From the NCBI GenBank assembly GCA_003586115.2, contig QVOM02000112.1, positions 106,666,701-106,730,700 of the forward strand: a stretch of 64,000 bases of DNA, given 5' to 3'. The notes beneath the pieces were generated by a model. That model had not been told where the DNA came from. It did not search any database and saw nothing but the letters and a program-made list of their open reading frames with translations. A program made the position numbers and the translations under genes. This stretch comes from Salvator merianae. Its lineage: Eukaryota > Chordata > Lepidosauria > Squamata > Teiidae. Positions 1 through 11,587 of the stretch are shown here, one piece after another; position 1 is the stretch's first letter; each line of letters opens with the position of its first letter.

Positions 1-1257
1 GGGTGGCTATACAGGACTTGGCTGTCATGGCTTTTTGGTACCGTGTGACAAATCACCACTTATATTTCAGTGGCATGTATAATTCAGCCACTGAATTATA
101 GCTGAATTATTTTCCTCAAGCCACGGAAAAGCCACAAATAATCTCTCACACTCGTGTGCCCTGGGATTTGGCAGGACCCTGTTTCTACTGCTGTGGTTTA
201 TTGTTTCCCTTTGAATTCATGTAAGTCATGAATATTGGGGGGTGGGGGTTCAGTTACAAGGTGTGTTTACTGAATTCATGGCTGTGAAAAACAGAGAGTG
301 AGAGAGACCGAAATTGCTTGGCAGGTATCCTGGCCTCCCAAGGCTTTAAATGTCAGGATTTCTGCTCCGCCTTTTGGCACATCTTTGTTTTTTCGGAGAG
401 TAGAATAACAGGATTAGGTCTGGGGGTGGGGTGGGGGTGGGGTGGGGTGGGGTGGGGGAAGCCTTCTGAGCAGTTCTGAGAACTGTGGTTTAGCCCTTCT
501 TTAATACGTAATAAAATAAAAAATTCTTCACATTCTGACCATGGATCAGAAGCATGCATCAGGTTTATGAGGAAACTTAGGAAAATCGAGTCCTACAGCC
601 TGTCCTGTACCACTTTATTCGGCATGTGAGGGAATCACATTTTTAACAAGCCAGCCATCTAAAAGGCCGTTTGTATGTTCAAAACTGTTGGCAGGGCAAA
701 AAGTTCCCCCAACATTCAACTCTTCTGAATGGGGAAGCATTCAAGCATGCAAACCAAGTTCCATCCTCTGACTAAAAGTGGTATGATCCAAGGCTTTACT
801 GCTTGGCGTCCACTGCATCTACAAGCCGAGTTGTTGAATGAGCAACTGAGGTACATTTGTGCCTCTGGATCAGATATACAGTTGATTCTATTACATGCAA
901 AATTTAGACATCTTAGAAGTGCAAGGCTTTCTCTTTGGAAACCAGTGTCACAGGTACAACCTCCAAATGGGAAGTCAACCACCTCTACAGCAGCTAGCTT
1001 ACATAGATCCTAAAATGATTTTTGCTGTCTATTTAAACCCACCAAATTGCCCATGTAATATGTCATAAAGAAATCATGGTGCTACACAATGAATGTGTTC
1101 CTCTTAATTAGAGCTTTAAAAGTATGTCTCAGTATGCTTCTCCATTATACAATAAGGGCACCTTAAGTGAAGCCAGTTTTCACTAGTCCCAATGGAGACC
1201 AGCTGCCCTGATGGCCTGATTAAGGTGCTTTCACTATGTAGTAGTGACACAGCCAAA
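1..1257. other. unassigned sequence with one G-rich simple repeat
   Basis: I see no recognisable gene or repeat family here apart from the G-rich tract at 421-458. The open frames on both strands at 716-1013 mirror each other and show no family motif or splice signals, so I treat them as incidental. Confidence 0.5.
421..458 (+). repeat. (GGGGT)n-like G-rich tract
   Basis: Runs of four or five G separated by single T make up nearly the whole 38 bp. Four or more G-runs with one-base loops fit the pattern for an intramolecular G-quadruplex on the plus strand. This is a structural inference only. Confidence 0.85.
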
Positions 1258-1773
1258 GGTATTTTCACACTTACCACCATGGAATGTTCAACTGCAAACA
1301 TTCCATGGTGCTAATGACCATGCAGTGCGGACACAGCCCACAGTGCGTCACTGTAGCCCTTACCATCAGCATTTGCAGTGCGAATGCTGGTCTCCTTGCT
1401 TGATCCCTATCATGACAGTGGCCAGGAAGCATCTCGCTGCTCACATGGTGACCAGCAGCACCGTCTAGTGCACAGGCACAACCATATGATCACACACAGG
1501 TGTGATTGTGCAATTGCACAGGTGCAGTTGCAGTCGCTGAGTGCAGTGCAGTGCAACCATGCATTCACTCTCAGAAATGGATGTGAATGCACTTTACCGG
1601 GAGCTGACTATCAGCTCCCAGTAAAGCTGTGGAGCACTAATTTGTGTTCCATTACTAATTGGGATCAGGAGCAGCAATATGCAGCTCCCAGTCACGAGGG
1701 CCTCTGCAAAGTGCGGCAGCAGTTTGCTAGCTAGCGTCTCAGATGCTCACTAGTACAAAGTGCAAATAGGCCC
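1258..1773. mobile_element. MITE-F copy 1, 516 bp non-autonomous DNA element
   Basis: The left end reads GGTATTTTCACACTTACC and the right end closes with GTGCAAATAGGCCC, imperfect inverted complements of each other. Both ends are flanked by AAA (1255-1257 and 1774-1776), which fits a 3 bp A/T target duplication. The interior is rich in local inverted repeats built from CAGTTGC/GCAACTG-like words and shares blocks ('atttgcagtgcgaatgctgg', 'gccaggaagca') with the copies near 18.8, 25.6, 29.8 and 59.4 kb. It carries no transposase. PIF/Harbinger-like affiliation is inferred from the 3 bp flanks. Confidence 0.65.
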
Positions 1774-2329
1774 AAAATTTCTGCTCACAAATGTGGGAAG
1801 AGGGATGATAGGATACTTCTGTTCCACCAACCCAGGGAGATGCTGAATTAATACCAACAGAAAATAAATTTGGGTTTGAGCAAGATACCTTGGTCTGAGA
1901 TGGGAAACCCATCCCACCCTGGGACAGGTTGTTGGTGCATGTGATAGGGCTGTCTGCATTCTGTACAGGACAGGCCCAAGGATCAGCTTTGAAAGCCAGA
2001 CCCAGTCTGCAAAAGCAGAAAATGAAGTTCCTGGCCTTTGGCATTTCTGGCTGGGTCCTTTTCGGTAGCACAACAATTTCTGGAGACACTTCTGGTGGCA
2101 CTTCTTTGTGCACCACTGAAAAGAGCCTCCTGTTGTGTTCTGGACTACAGGGCGTGCATTCCACATGCCCTTTAGATGCTTCATCTGTGCACAAGAAGCA
2201 GTAAACCCCCATCAGCTGGGCTAAGAAGGAACTAATTCCACCAAGTTTTCTCCCTCCACCACCTGTCAGCAAGAGGCAGACATTCCATTCAGTTGTATCA
2301 TCAGTACACAAGAAGGAGGGTAGCTCCAT
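1739..2329 (-). other. 196-codon open frame of unknown origin
   Basis: This is the longest uninterrupted ATG-initiated frame in the window. Its right third has two similar segments (FLCTDD... and FLCTDEAS...) about 40 residues apart, so the DNA may contain an old internal duplication. I recognise no domain. Just upstream on the same strand, a donor-like AAG|GTGAGT lies at about 2362. The frame overlaps the MITE-F right end, which argues against a conserved gene. It may be a decayed repeat ORF or chance. Confidence 0.12.
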
Positions 2330-3889
2330 CTGCTACTGCCTCCAAACTACATCAGGACTCACCTTCTGCTTCCAAAAAAACTGTTGCCTGTGTTTGCTGC
2401 CCATCCCACCTGAAGAACACTGGCCAGAGGTTGGAGCTGTGAGAGCTGAGGCTACTGAAGGTCTAGCAACTCATCCTGATATTTGGTATAGGGGCAGATA
2501 GCTATTTAAGCAGCAGAGGGCACAAGGCAGTCACTTTGGCCATTAATCAAAGGATGCTAGCAAAAGCGAGGGGGCCATTAGATTTGCAGTTCAGGGGATG
2601 GTTTTATTTAATTCTTTTCCATTCTTTAGTTGTTTTTTAAATTCTTTTTAAGGCAAGACTATTTTTTGTTGGTTCCCTCCTGGCCAGCTCTTTGTTTGCG
2701 CTGGGTCAGAGAAGACAAGATAAGCGGAGGGGTCTAATGCGAGGGGCAGATCCCTCCTCTGTTGGCCATCAGCTTGTGTGTGAGACTAATGGCCTAGGTT
2801 TTTTATCTGCCTCCTGGGTGGGAGCCAGGACGGTTTACTGTTGTCCCAGTGTAGGCTAAAGTCAAGCTACTCTTGCCAGGGGCGATTGGTAGATTGGTAG
2901 AGGGAACCATGTTCCTGAGAGAGAGAAAAAAGGGGAGTCATGGGGGCCCTACTTTGGTTCTTGAGGGAGGGGTAAGTATGGTGATGGGAGGCAGAGGAGG
3001 ATTCAAATAAGGAGTGTTAAGCACTTTAAGACTATCACTCCAATCCTGTCTTCAGAGTGAGCGGTTACATGTCAGCTTCCCTACTGGCTTGGTGGTGGTG
3101 GTGTTAAATGCCAGGTCATTCCAAAATAAATAATTTCTCAACCACAACTCGATTGTGGATAAAAGGGCCAGCCTGGTGTGTACTACAGGGAGTTACTCTG
3201 CTTTGCCCCAGAATAGCTGTGGCAGCATCCATCCATGCATGTGGTGGGAGGTGGGAGAGTCACCATGGTCTATAAAGAAGCCATTTTGCTCATCAGATGC
3301 ACTACCCATTCTGTGACTAGGGCTGAGGGACTGTTCCTGCTTTTGGGCCAGAGAGACAGAGTGGGGTTGCTGTTGATGTACTATTCACCCATCGCTCAAC
3401 AGATTCCCTGAGCCTATTTGCACTTTGCGAGAGGAACATTCCTGACCACTCGCTGGTAAGGTGCATTCACACCTGCAGACACAGTCAGCAGTCTTGAAGC
3501 TCACCAAAGCCAACCTGATGCTCACCTGAAGCTGAGTAGTGCTGGTGAAGTAAATTGCAGTCTGGAAGCTGACCTGCGTGATCAGATGTAGATCAGGGGA
3601 GCTGCGTTCGCATTACTTCCGGGTTTGAAATGGTGGTAGGGAGGGGCCGGTGAGGCTGTACAGGCACCATCTGACACTTCACAACCCAGTTTGCACTTTC
3701 AGCTTTGTACCCTGGCTGCCATTTCAAACACAACTTCGAAAGCAGCTGTTCTGGCTTCAAAAACAGCTCCCTAACTAATGCATTCCCATTTGCACTGCTT
3801 CCCTTGCTGGTCAGCTGCAAACTGTTCCATTGCTGACAAGTGCAAATACTCATCAGCGTACCTGATCCTGGCCAGCCCAAACCCTGCTA
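2330..3889. other. unassigned sequence, possible MITE fragments
   Basis: No gene is apparent. Segments around 3450-3560 and 3600-3880 repeat words typical of the MITE-E/F group (ggtaaggtgcattcacacctg, gcgtacctgatcctggc), but I could not define ends. The rest shows nothing I can name. Confidence 0.35.
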
Positions 3890-5275
3890 GTATGTTCTAT
3901 GCTCCTAAATGCAAAAATGCCCCATCTGAGTTGGTAGAGACTGTCTCAGATGTGATGTTGGAGACTACTTGCACATTGGTGTTGGGGGGCTTCAATTTCT
4001 ATGCTGAGGATGGCTCTGTAGGCCAGTTCAAGACTTCACGGCCTCCATGACAACCATGGGGCTGTCTCAGCATGTTTTAGGTCCAACCCTACTCTTGACA
4101 TACTCTTAAGCTGGTCATTACTACAGAGCGAGAGGGTGATAATATGCTATTAGGTGGACTTGTAGTCAGTCCATTGTCATGGATGGATCACTTTCTATTG
4201 AAGTTTAGGGTGAAGGACTCATTGAGATGGTCCTGCCTCAGAGACTTAGGGAATCCAATGGGTTCCTGAGGCTTCTGGGAAATTTCCTGTTGACATGGTT
4301 GGTGCTTTTGTCGAGGTTCTGGTTTCACTTTGGAATAATGACATGTGTAGAGCTGCTGACATGATCACTGCCCAGTTCTGCAGAGCTTGTAAAGCACCCT
4401 GGTATGGCTTGTAAGGCACCTGGTTAATGGCTACAGCACAACTGGTGTAAATCACAATGTGAATGTGATGAACATAGGTAAGAGCACATTATTATAACTA
4501 TCATGTGGCAGTGGTGGTGGCAAAGTAGGTTTACTTCTCCACCTCCATTGTATCGTCAAGTGATCATCCATTACAGTTATTCTGCCAAACTAGCCAGAGA
4601 TGGAGATAAGCACTTCTGGCTACTGCTGCCACATGAGCCTCCAGTGACAGTGATGAACCCATGCTCTGGAATCCTCAGATTAGATGACTGTAATGTGGTC
4701 TACATAGGGCTACCCTTAAAGAAAGTTTGGAAAATGGAGCTAGAATGCAGCACTTTGACTGCTGACAGGAGTTTCTGGCCAGATGCACGTTACCCTGGTC
4801 GTAAAGGAGCTGCACTGGTCACCAATTTGCTACCGAGTCCAATTCAGAGTTTGACATTGATGAATTAAGCCCTAAAAGACTTGGACCCCAAATAGCTGGA
4901 GGAGTCCCTTCTTCCATTTAGACCTTCCCATGCTTTAGGATCACAAAGGGAGTGTCTTCAGGTAGTTCCACTACCCTCAGAGATGCAGGGCATTGCAGCA
5001 CATGAAAGGGTCTTTTCTATGGTGGCTCCCTGACTCTGGAACAGCCTTCCAGCTGAGGCTTATCAGGCACGAACACTATATGTTTTTTGGCACCTGTTTA
5101 AAACATACTTTTTCACCCTGTAGCCCTGCTGGGGGGGGCAAGGGCTGTATTTTATAATGTATTTTAATTATGTTTGACTGCTATAAATGTTATCTTTTTA
5201 TTGTTGTAACCTGCCCTAGGATGTTCAGGTGAAGAGCAGGATAAAAATGCTTAAATTAATAAATAAAGTTTTCAA
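3890..5275 (+). mobile_element. L2 LINE, degraded ORF2 plus 3' end
   Basis: Broken translation across frames matches the L2 ORF2 layout. Near 3960-4020 TTCTLVLGGFNFYAEDGS corresponds to the endonuclease (A/G)DFN segment. At 4675-4850 RLDDCNVVYIGLPLKKVWK, followed by a frame-shifted HVTLVVKELHWSPICYRVQF, matches the C-terminal L2 region. Near 5020 comes the 'fSmvAPxLWNsLP' segment. The 3' end has the usual 'cctgccc...aagagcaggataaaaat' followed by an AATAAATAAA tail (about 5254-5270). Frameshifts and stops make it a dead copy, and most of the RT core is missing or unrecognisable. Confidence 0.85.
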
Positions 5276-5479
5276 ACTGTGGTTCCAATGAAAAGGAACT
5301 TGGGGAGGAAGGATCCTCAACCAAATTCTTCCTCTTGGAATTTGCTCATGAATTTTTTAAATGTAAGACAATTTACATAAAAATGTGCATTTTGCAGATG
5401 ACAATACATTCAGGTTTATAAATAAGCAGATAATTATCTAGAGGAGAAATCTATACATGCAGTTATACATATACTACAA

Positions 5480-6705
5480 TTATTACAATTCAATATTTAT
5501 GTTTTTCATTTGTTTATCACAGATCTGATAGTATGGTATGAAATATTAATTTTTTCTGTTGATCTAAGCACTGGATCCCAAATCAACAGGAACTTATTAC
5601 TGTTATAACTTCCCAACATTTTACCATGTTTATACTATATGTATTCATCCATAAGTATTTCTGATAATTTGTGATACCAAGCTCTTATTATAATATGTTC
5701 TGCAGCTTTCCAGTGCTGTGCTATTACTAACTGTGCTCAGCTTAACTATTATTCTGGTTTTTGAATTTCTTATCTTCGCCTGTAAATAAAAGTAAAAGTC
5801 CTAATATTGATTTGAGTTCTAACTGGTTTCCTAACAATTTCTGAATCTCATTCTTAATCCATAGCCAGAATCATTTAATTTTTGGACAGTTCCACCACAG
5901 GCGTTTGAAGGTTCCTTTGCTCTGGCAACCACGCCAACAATTACCTGGTGAAGTTTTAGTTATTTTTGCTAATCTAACTTGCATCATGTGCCATGTGTGT
6001 TTTATTTTTAAGTGTAGCTCTTTAATTTTAAGGTTTGCGTCCTTTTAATTTTGGAGATAATTTGTGTATCTTATATATCTTTTTCTATCTGGTAGTCTAA
6101 GACATCTCACCTTTTTTTTTTTTTTTTTGACATTTGGTTTATCAATTATGTCACCTGTAATAACTTATAGATCTTGTAGACTAGTCTACGTGGGTTTTGT
6201 ATAGAACTGGTAAAAATTCTTTCAAAAGATGTCATAGGCCCTTTCTGCACTTGGCTTTATTCGGAATCATATCCCAGAACAAGGACCTGCTATCTACATG
6301 CTAGTGGAGTTTACAGCAGACCCTGTGTGGGGCCTGCCATAGTTCCTACTAGCATACAGATGGCAGGTCCTTATTCCAGGATATAATATGTCATAAGGCC
6401 AAGTGCAGAAAGGGCCATAGTCTCTGTTTGCAGTTGGATAGCAGGTTTTGATAGATATGTAATTGTGTTAAAATCTTTGCTATATTGTTAGTTTTCCTTG
6501 CTAAGTTGTGACATTTGTGTTAGTTTTAATTCTTTCATCTTCTGATAAAAGAAATCTTGTAATGAGTTTAGCCCTGCTCTTTTCAATATCATCCAAAGAT
6601 TTTCAGGGTAATTGGATATTCTTAATATATGTTCAAATGGCAACAGAGGTGATAATATTAGTAGTATGTTTTGCCATTTCTTCCACATTTTCAACATAGC
6701 CTGAA
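5480..6705 (-). mobile_element. L1 LINE fragment, C-terminal half of ORF2
   Basis: Reading the minus strand from right to left, 6697-6488 encodes an L1-like stretch ending GLNSLQDFFYQKMKELKL. After the MITE-A insertion the frame resumes with SFERIFTSS...RRLVYKIYKLL, the L1 'TPFE...rglvskIY' segment. It continues through TWHMMQVRLAKI to CWRGC, a gap, and LWWNCPKI, the classic Cys/His-rich C-terminal region of L1 ORF2. A poly-T run at 6112-6128 interrupts it. Multiple stops show it is inactive. The 3' UTR lies to the left and I could not place its exact end. Confidence 0.8.
6237..6416. mobile_element. MITE-A copy 1, 180 bp foldback
   Basis: The terminal inverted repeats are GGCCCTTTCTGCACTTGG and its complement (AAGTGCAGAAAGGGCC). 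The whole element folds on itself, with the interior CCATAGTTCCTACTAGCAT matching the opposite arm ATGCTAGTGGAGT. The flanks are ATA on both sides (6234-6236, 6417-6419), fitting a 3 bp A/T-rich duplication. It sits inside the L1 ORF2, which resumes in register on both sides, so it is younger than that L1. It has no coding capacity. Confidence 0.8.
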
Positions 6706-6739
6706 ATTCCCAGCTACCACCTGCTCACCTTATGGCTCA

Positions 6740-8150
6740 GCTCAAATGTCGACACCTCACTGCAACCCCATTGACTTGTTGTTGTTTAGTTTGTTACTGT
6801 TTTTATTCAAGTTTGTTTATTTTCTTACAATAAATTTCTTTTGGAAAATGATGATGATGACGACAACAACATTACATAGCAGAAATTGGTTAATGCCAAT
6901 GCAAAAGAATAATTGGGACCATATGTATTAAAAAAACCCTAGCCATTAGAAACCAAAAGGATAACATTTGGATTTCGTAGGACACCATGATGCTGACAGA
7001 AAATAAAACTGCACCATAATGTTAAGACTTATACACTAGGGCATCTGAAAAAAAATTGATTATCTTAAGTAAGGCCTCAGCTGAGACTACTTCTCCACTG
7101 TTGGTGCTAAATTACTGATAGTATCACTAATTACTGCTTTTTTGAAAAGCCTGTAGGCTTATTTTGAATAACTTTGCATGAAAATTTTATCTTCCATCAT
7201 GATCTTTTGTAACCACTATATTTAACATGCAAATGTGAGTACACAAATAGATACACAAACCTAAATCAATGCTTAATTTGCTTGATGAGCATAGAGAATA
7301 TTTAATATTTATGCTACCGTGTAAAATCCTGCTTGTGTTTCCTCTGTAGTAAAATTAATTTGGGTGTAAATAAATAAGCACACGTGTTTTTAAAAGCACA
7401 TCCAAGATAAGAAAATCTGTCTGGACAAAAGAAAAAAAAAGAAGACATTCAGCTCCTTGATTTTACCCTGTTGTTGTCATGTGAACTGAAAATTATTCAT
7501 TTAAAGAGGAAGGAAGGAGTAGCTTGGTAATGTGATATTCTACTTAGCCTCACCCAGTGGTGAGAACAGTCAAGTAGAAGCCATTATAGAAAGAATTTTG
7601 AAGTTTCCTTCCTTAGACTTTTCAGCAACAATACCATCTATTGTTTATATTTTAATTAACTTCTGTGTCACTGATTTATAAGGAAGATGGATTAGTCTTA
7701 TGCTTTCAGTTGAATTATTGCAACTTGAACCTATTTGTACCTTTAGTTACACTGTTCAAAGCCGAGGGCAGATTGTTTATGTACAGGAAATCAAATTAGT
7801 AATGCTGTTATTATGATTTAATAGAATTTGGTAGCTGCCATGAGGAGGAACAGTAATTGGAGAACATCTGCCTTTCCATACTTGGGCTATTCCTTTAACT
7901 TTGCAGCAGACAGAGAAATTGTGGGAATGGGTGGAAAATTAAATGACCACCATGATTGCTCTAAACACTGCAGCCTGGAAGTTAAGATCAGAGGCCAGAA
8001 GAAAAGAGGATTAGTGCCAACACCACAACCTGTTGAAAGCCAAAGGAAGAATGGTTTTGAAGTTTGTGTAGCAGCCTACACTAAAGTCACCAGTTAAAAA
8101 AAGCAATTTGTTAATCTTGAGGTGTCCATCTGGTCCTACTTTACGGAAGG
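6740..8150. other. low-copy AT-rich sequence
   Basis: No recognised repeat family apart from short poly-A and (GATGAC) runs near 6850. The block 7640-7830 has balanced composition and homeodomain-type AATTA words and could be conserved non-coding DNA, but I cannot test that. The plus-strand frame at 7828-8097 (89 codons) has no motif I recognise. Confidence 0.4.
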
Positions 8151-8154
8151 TCTG

Positions 8155-8285
8155 TGCTCTATTTCAAGAGTGGCCAAACTATGCCCCCCACTGATATTAT
8201 TCACCATAATTCCCATGTGTACTAAGTAATTTCATGATTGCAAGGGGTGATGGGAGAACCACCCACTTTAGCCACTTTCCCAGCG
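8155..8285. mobile_element. hAT-like remnant ('GTGGCCAAACT' family)
   Basis: The segment starts with AGAGTGGCCAAACTATG and runs into 'ataattcccatgtg...gatgggagaa', the pattern of reptile elements that begin CAGGGGTGGCCAAACT and contain an 'attcccat/gatgggaa' inverted pair. A second remnant of the same type, complemented, is at about 30425-30505. Ends and target duplication are not preserved. Confidence 0.45.
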
Positions 8286-9074
8286 TAAAATGGTTTCCCA
8301 TCATCATTTTGAAAGAAGCTACACTTCTAGCAGCTGCATGTTCCAGCAGCTATGTTGGTTGTCAAAAAGTGTAGTCAACGCAGCACGTAGCTTTCTGCAG
8401 CCTTCCCGCTATGCCACATTAATGTGCATTGTCTTGCAATTAAGGCACATATCATGCAGGTACCCAGCTGTTCTTTGGACACTAGGGCTGTGCCACATGG
8501 ATACTTGCATCCTGAGACTAAGTAGATGGACCCTTACTTCAATAGCACCAGAAGGGACAGAGTTTGTCACTCCTGCTCTGCCTGAAGGCCCTCTAGAGAA
8601 GTTCTGTGCAGGGCTATCTGATCTAAAGGCATATTTCAAGACCATAAGCTCATGAATTCAATCCATGTCAAGAGGTTCATGGAGAACTGCACTGTTATTT
8701 TGATCTGGTACTGTAGCTATATTTGTAGCCACATCAATAAATTTGTATACAAAGATTTTCTGCAATTTTTGTTCCTCCACCTCATCCAGCTCTTGACTCT
8801 CCCTTTGGAAACAGGAAAACAAAAGTGTAAAAAAAATAAGTCATTTTTGAGGTTTTTTAAAATACATTATAGTTACCATAAAGGTAACAAAGGTCATGGC
8901 TATCATTGGGTAAAACCACTTTTTGGGCTAAGGAGCTGGTAGCTAAAGTGCTCCCAAAACTATTACAATTGGTTGGTAGGCCTAAGTGAATCTGTTTTGA
9001 CTGGTAATTGAGCTTTTGCATATTTACTGTTACATTCTGAATCTGTTGGCATTGGTCTGCCTCATATCGGAGGC

Positions 9075-9275
9075 CCAACCACCATAACTAAGACTATATT
9101 CCAACCCAGTTTTTTTTTTTTAAAGCACCTCTGAGGTGAATTAAAGATGGTTCTGAGATGGGATTGTTCACACACCAGTCCCTCCCCCATGAAGATGCTA
9201 GGTTTGAAAAGGTGGATTAGAGATGGGATGAGAACATGAGGGCCACACAAGACCATCTCTAAGGCCCTTTTGAAC
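9075..9275. mobile_element. MITE-C copy 1, degraded
   Basis: The block containing 'gggattgttcacacacc' and 'aaaaggtggattagag' matches, in complement, the element at 49974-50193, including the flanking 'cacctctgag' and 'gggccacaca' words. The terminal repeats are eroded. Classified by similarity to the better preserved copy. Confidence 0.6.
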
Positions 9276-9675
9276 TGTTTTTTGTGCCAGACCTGAATGC
9301 AGTCTAAGCCCTATCCTATCCTTTCATTCTTCATACCCATGCAAACATTTTCCCAGTAATGCAAAGAATTTCCTTTTCAGGTCTATACTTTCCTACTGAC
9401 TCTTAGCAATTTCATCTAACTGCTTTTTAGTGTAGTGTAAAGTTCATGGCTCTACTGGCTTGAAGAAAGTGAATCTGAGCTTGGCTGATCTAGATCCAAT
9501 GTCATGTGGGACTCAGAAATAGCCAAGGATGCTGCCCAATTAGCAAAATAATATGTTATGTTTTCAGCAGCAGGATTAGCCATTGCCATAAATGAGACTA
9601 CTAAAAAAACATTTTGATGGATGAATTATTAAACTGACATGTATTTGGATGGAAGAGGGGAAGATAGGACTCTGA

Positions 9676-9776
9676 GGTCCTATCAGCACAGGGCCTGCCA
9701 TAGTCTGCACTAGATAAGGGCAGCAGGCTCCTATTCCAGGATATATCCAAGAATAATGCTTAGTTCAGAAAGGGCC
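9676..9776. mobile_element. MITE-A, internally deleted copy (about 101 bp)
   Basis: The left end GGTCCTATCAGCACAGGGCC has lost part of one arm. The right end keeps CTATTCCAGGATATATCC and the terminal GTTCAGAAAGGGCC. The flanks are TGA and TTA. The deletion removes most of the left arm. Confidence 0.6.
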
Positions 9777-11103
9777 TTAATTCTTTTTCCAGTGCTTTGG
9801 AAGAGCAATGTAAATAGAAGGGTTATTTAAAAATTGAACAGCTGCTAAACAGAATCTTAAAAACTGTGTCTTAAAACTGAATAATATATTATGAATGCTG
9901 CAATTGAGGGTTGTGCAAAACATTGCTTCAGATGCATTTGAAATTAGCTGGACCTCTCTAACATGTGGGCTGAGTTTGCTAGGGCAAGGTGAGCAAAGTG
10001 AACACTTATCCAATTTCCTCTGCACCCAGTTGTTCCTCCTAGCATCAGGCCTTTGCATAGCCTGATGCAATTCGGGACAAGCCAGGGTTTTCCCCAACCC
10101 CTTCCAGACCTCTGAATATTTTCAAAAAATCTTTTGTATAATTATTTTGAGGCCTGGTGAAAGGCTGGGGAAATCCCCAGCAGGCTGAAATTGTGTCATG
10201 ACTTTCATTAATGATATCACACAGTCTGATGCCGTGATGGGCAGTCCTAGCCCCTCCAGGCTCTGGGAAGACTGGAAAGGTCAGCCAGGAGCAAGATAAA
10301 CTAAGTGCTCCTCTTGTATGAGCTCCAAGTTTGGTAAATGGTTCACCTAGCAAACTCAATATTCAAGCGGCATGAATGTTTCAAATACCTTGTAAAGCAT
10401 TTGTAGTGATGATTTTACACCCTTACTGCAATTGGCTAGAAGTAAGCAACACTGAATAAAATGACACTTTTTATTTGGGAGTAGACATATGGATTGCACA
10501 GTACAGTAAATGGCCCACAGGTCAGGGCTGCAGGGCTGTGGAAGGGAGGGAAATGTCTGAATAAAAGTCTTCCTTTCAACTCTATACCTCTATACCTTGA
10601 TTGGCACTTCATCTCTCTTCCATCATCCTACAGGTTCTGCTGCAACAGTTGCCATAGGTGATCTCTCTATGTATTTTGGATTGCAATGCCCATCTGCCCC
10701 AACCAGTATGGTCATTGATCAGGGATGGTGGATGCTGCAGCACTTGTACAACACCACTCTGACTTCTATGGATTGCTTTTTTAATTCATTCATCATCCAT
10801 AGGAAAGCTCAATGGGAACCAGATGGGAGAGGCAGCAAACTATTGTTGCAATGAGGGCCATGTTCAAATGAACTGAGTTACAAAGTGACCTTCCTTGCAA
10901 CCTGGAACTTCTACATGCAGAACCTATTCACAGAAGCACCAGAAATTGGCCCAGAATCAGGCAACATGGCCTAGAATTCTGTGTCCAAGTTCAGCATGGC
11001 AGTGGGTGTGTACTGTCCCCATACTAGATTGGCTGTCATAAGACAGCTTCAGCTCTCTTGTAGAAATCTTCCCCTTTTGGCCAATGTGGCAGAAGGTTAG
11101 TAT
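9777..11103. other. unassigned; contains a diffuse repeat shared with 12.5 kb
   Basis: Segment 9955-10080 ('gctgagtttgctagggcaaggtgagc') resembles 12585-12650 ('ggccaagtttgcaaactcagccctagagcaaggtgagct'), suggesting an unnamed dispersed repeat. No gene is visible. The frames listed on either strand lack motifs. Confidence 0.35.
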
Positions 11104-11587
11104 GGGTGTGACCAGACACGCTTAAAGAGGCACCCTCTGGGTGAATTTGAATCTGTAATGGCAGACATTTCCCCCCTGCATTTGCCTTACCTCTGCTTGA
11201 AATTCCAGAACAGACGCCTCTTCAACATTTGGGATTTCATAACTCTGAAGGTATCTCTTTCTTTAAACTGGGTTGGGCAGGAAACTACATAAACAAAGAG
11301 GCCACTCAGTGGATAGCACCCAGATTCAGGATAGGTGTTGCCTGACTAGGATGCGAATGTAAGCTCCAATGTGGCAAAAGTAGGTTCTTGACCATATATT
11401 CAGACAACAGTTTGGAAGGCATCTTTTTGTGCATCTGGGGGTGGGACACTTTTTCTTGAAGAATTATAAATGTACTGAGTTGTAGGATTTTCAATGTTTT
11501 ATTTGTAATTTGTTTTCATTTTGTAAAAAAGAAAAAAAAACTTTTTCTTAAAGAGGCGATTTTAAAAAGCCCTGTCTGATCACACCC
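11104..11587. mobile_element. MITE-C copy 2, 484 bp
   Basis: Ends are GGGTGTGACCAGACACG and the complementary GTCTGATCACACCC. Internal inverted words include 'cttaaagaggc' near both ends (11120 and 11550). The flanks are TAT and TAC. It is non-coding and non-autonomous. Confidence 0.65.

Noticed and set aside
2463..2560. Similarity to 30590-30680 (TTTAAGCAGCA...AGTCACTT) as an LTR promoter pair
   Set aside because: Only short words match and no TG/CA ends or duplications were found.
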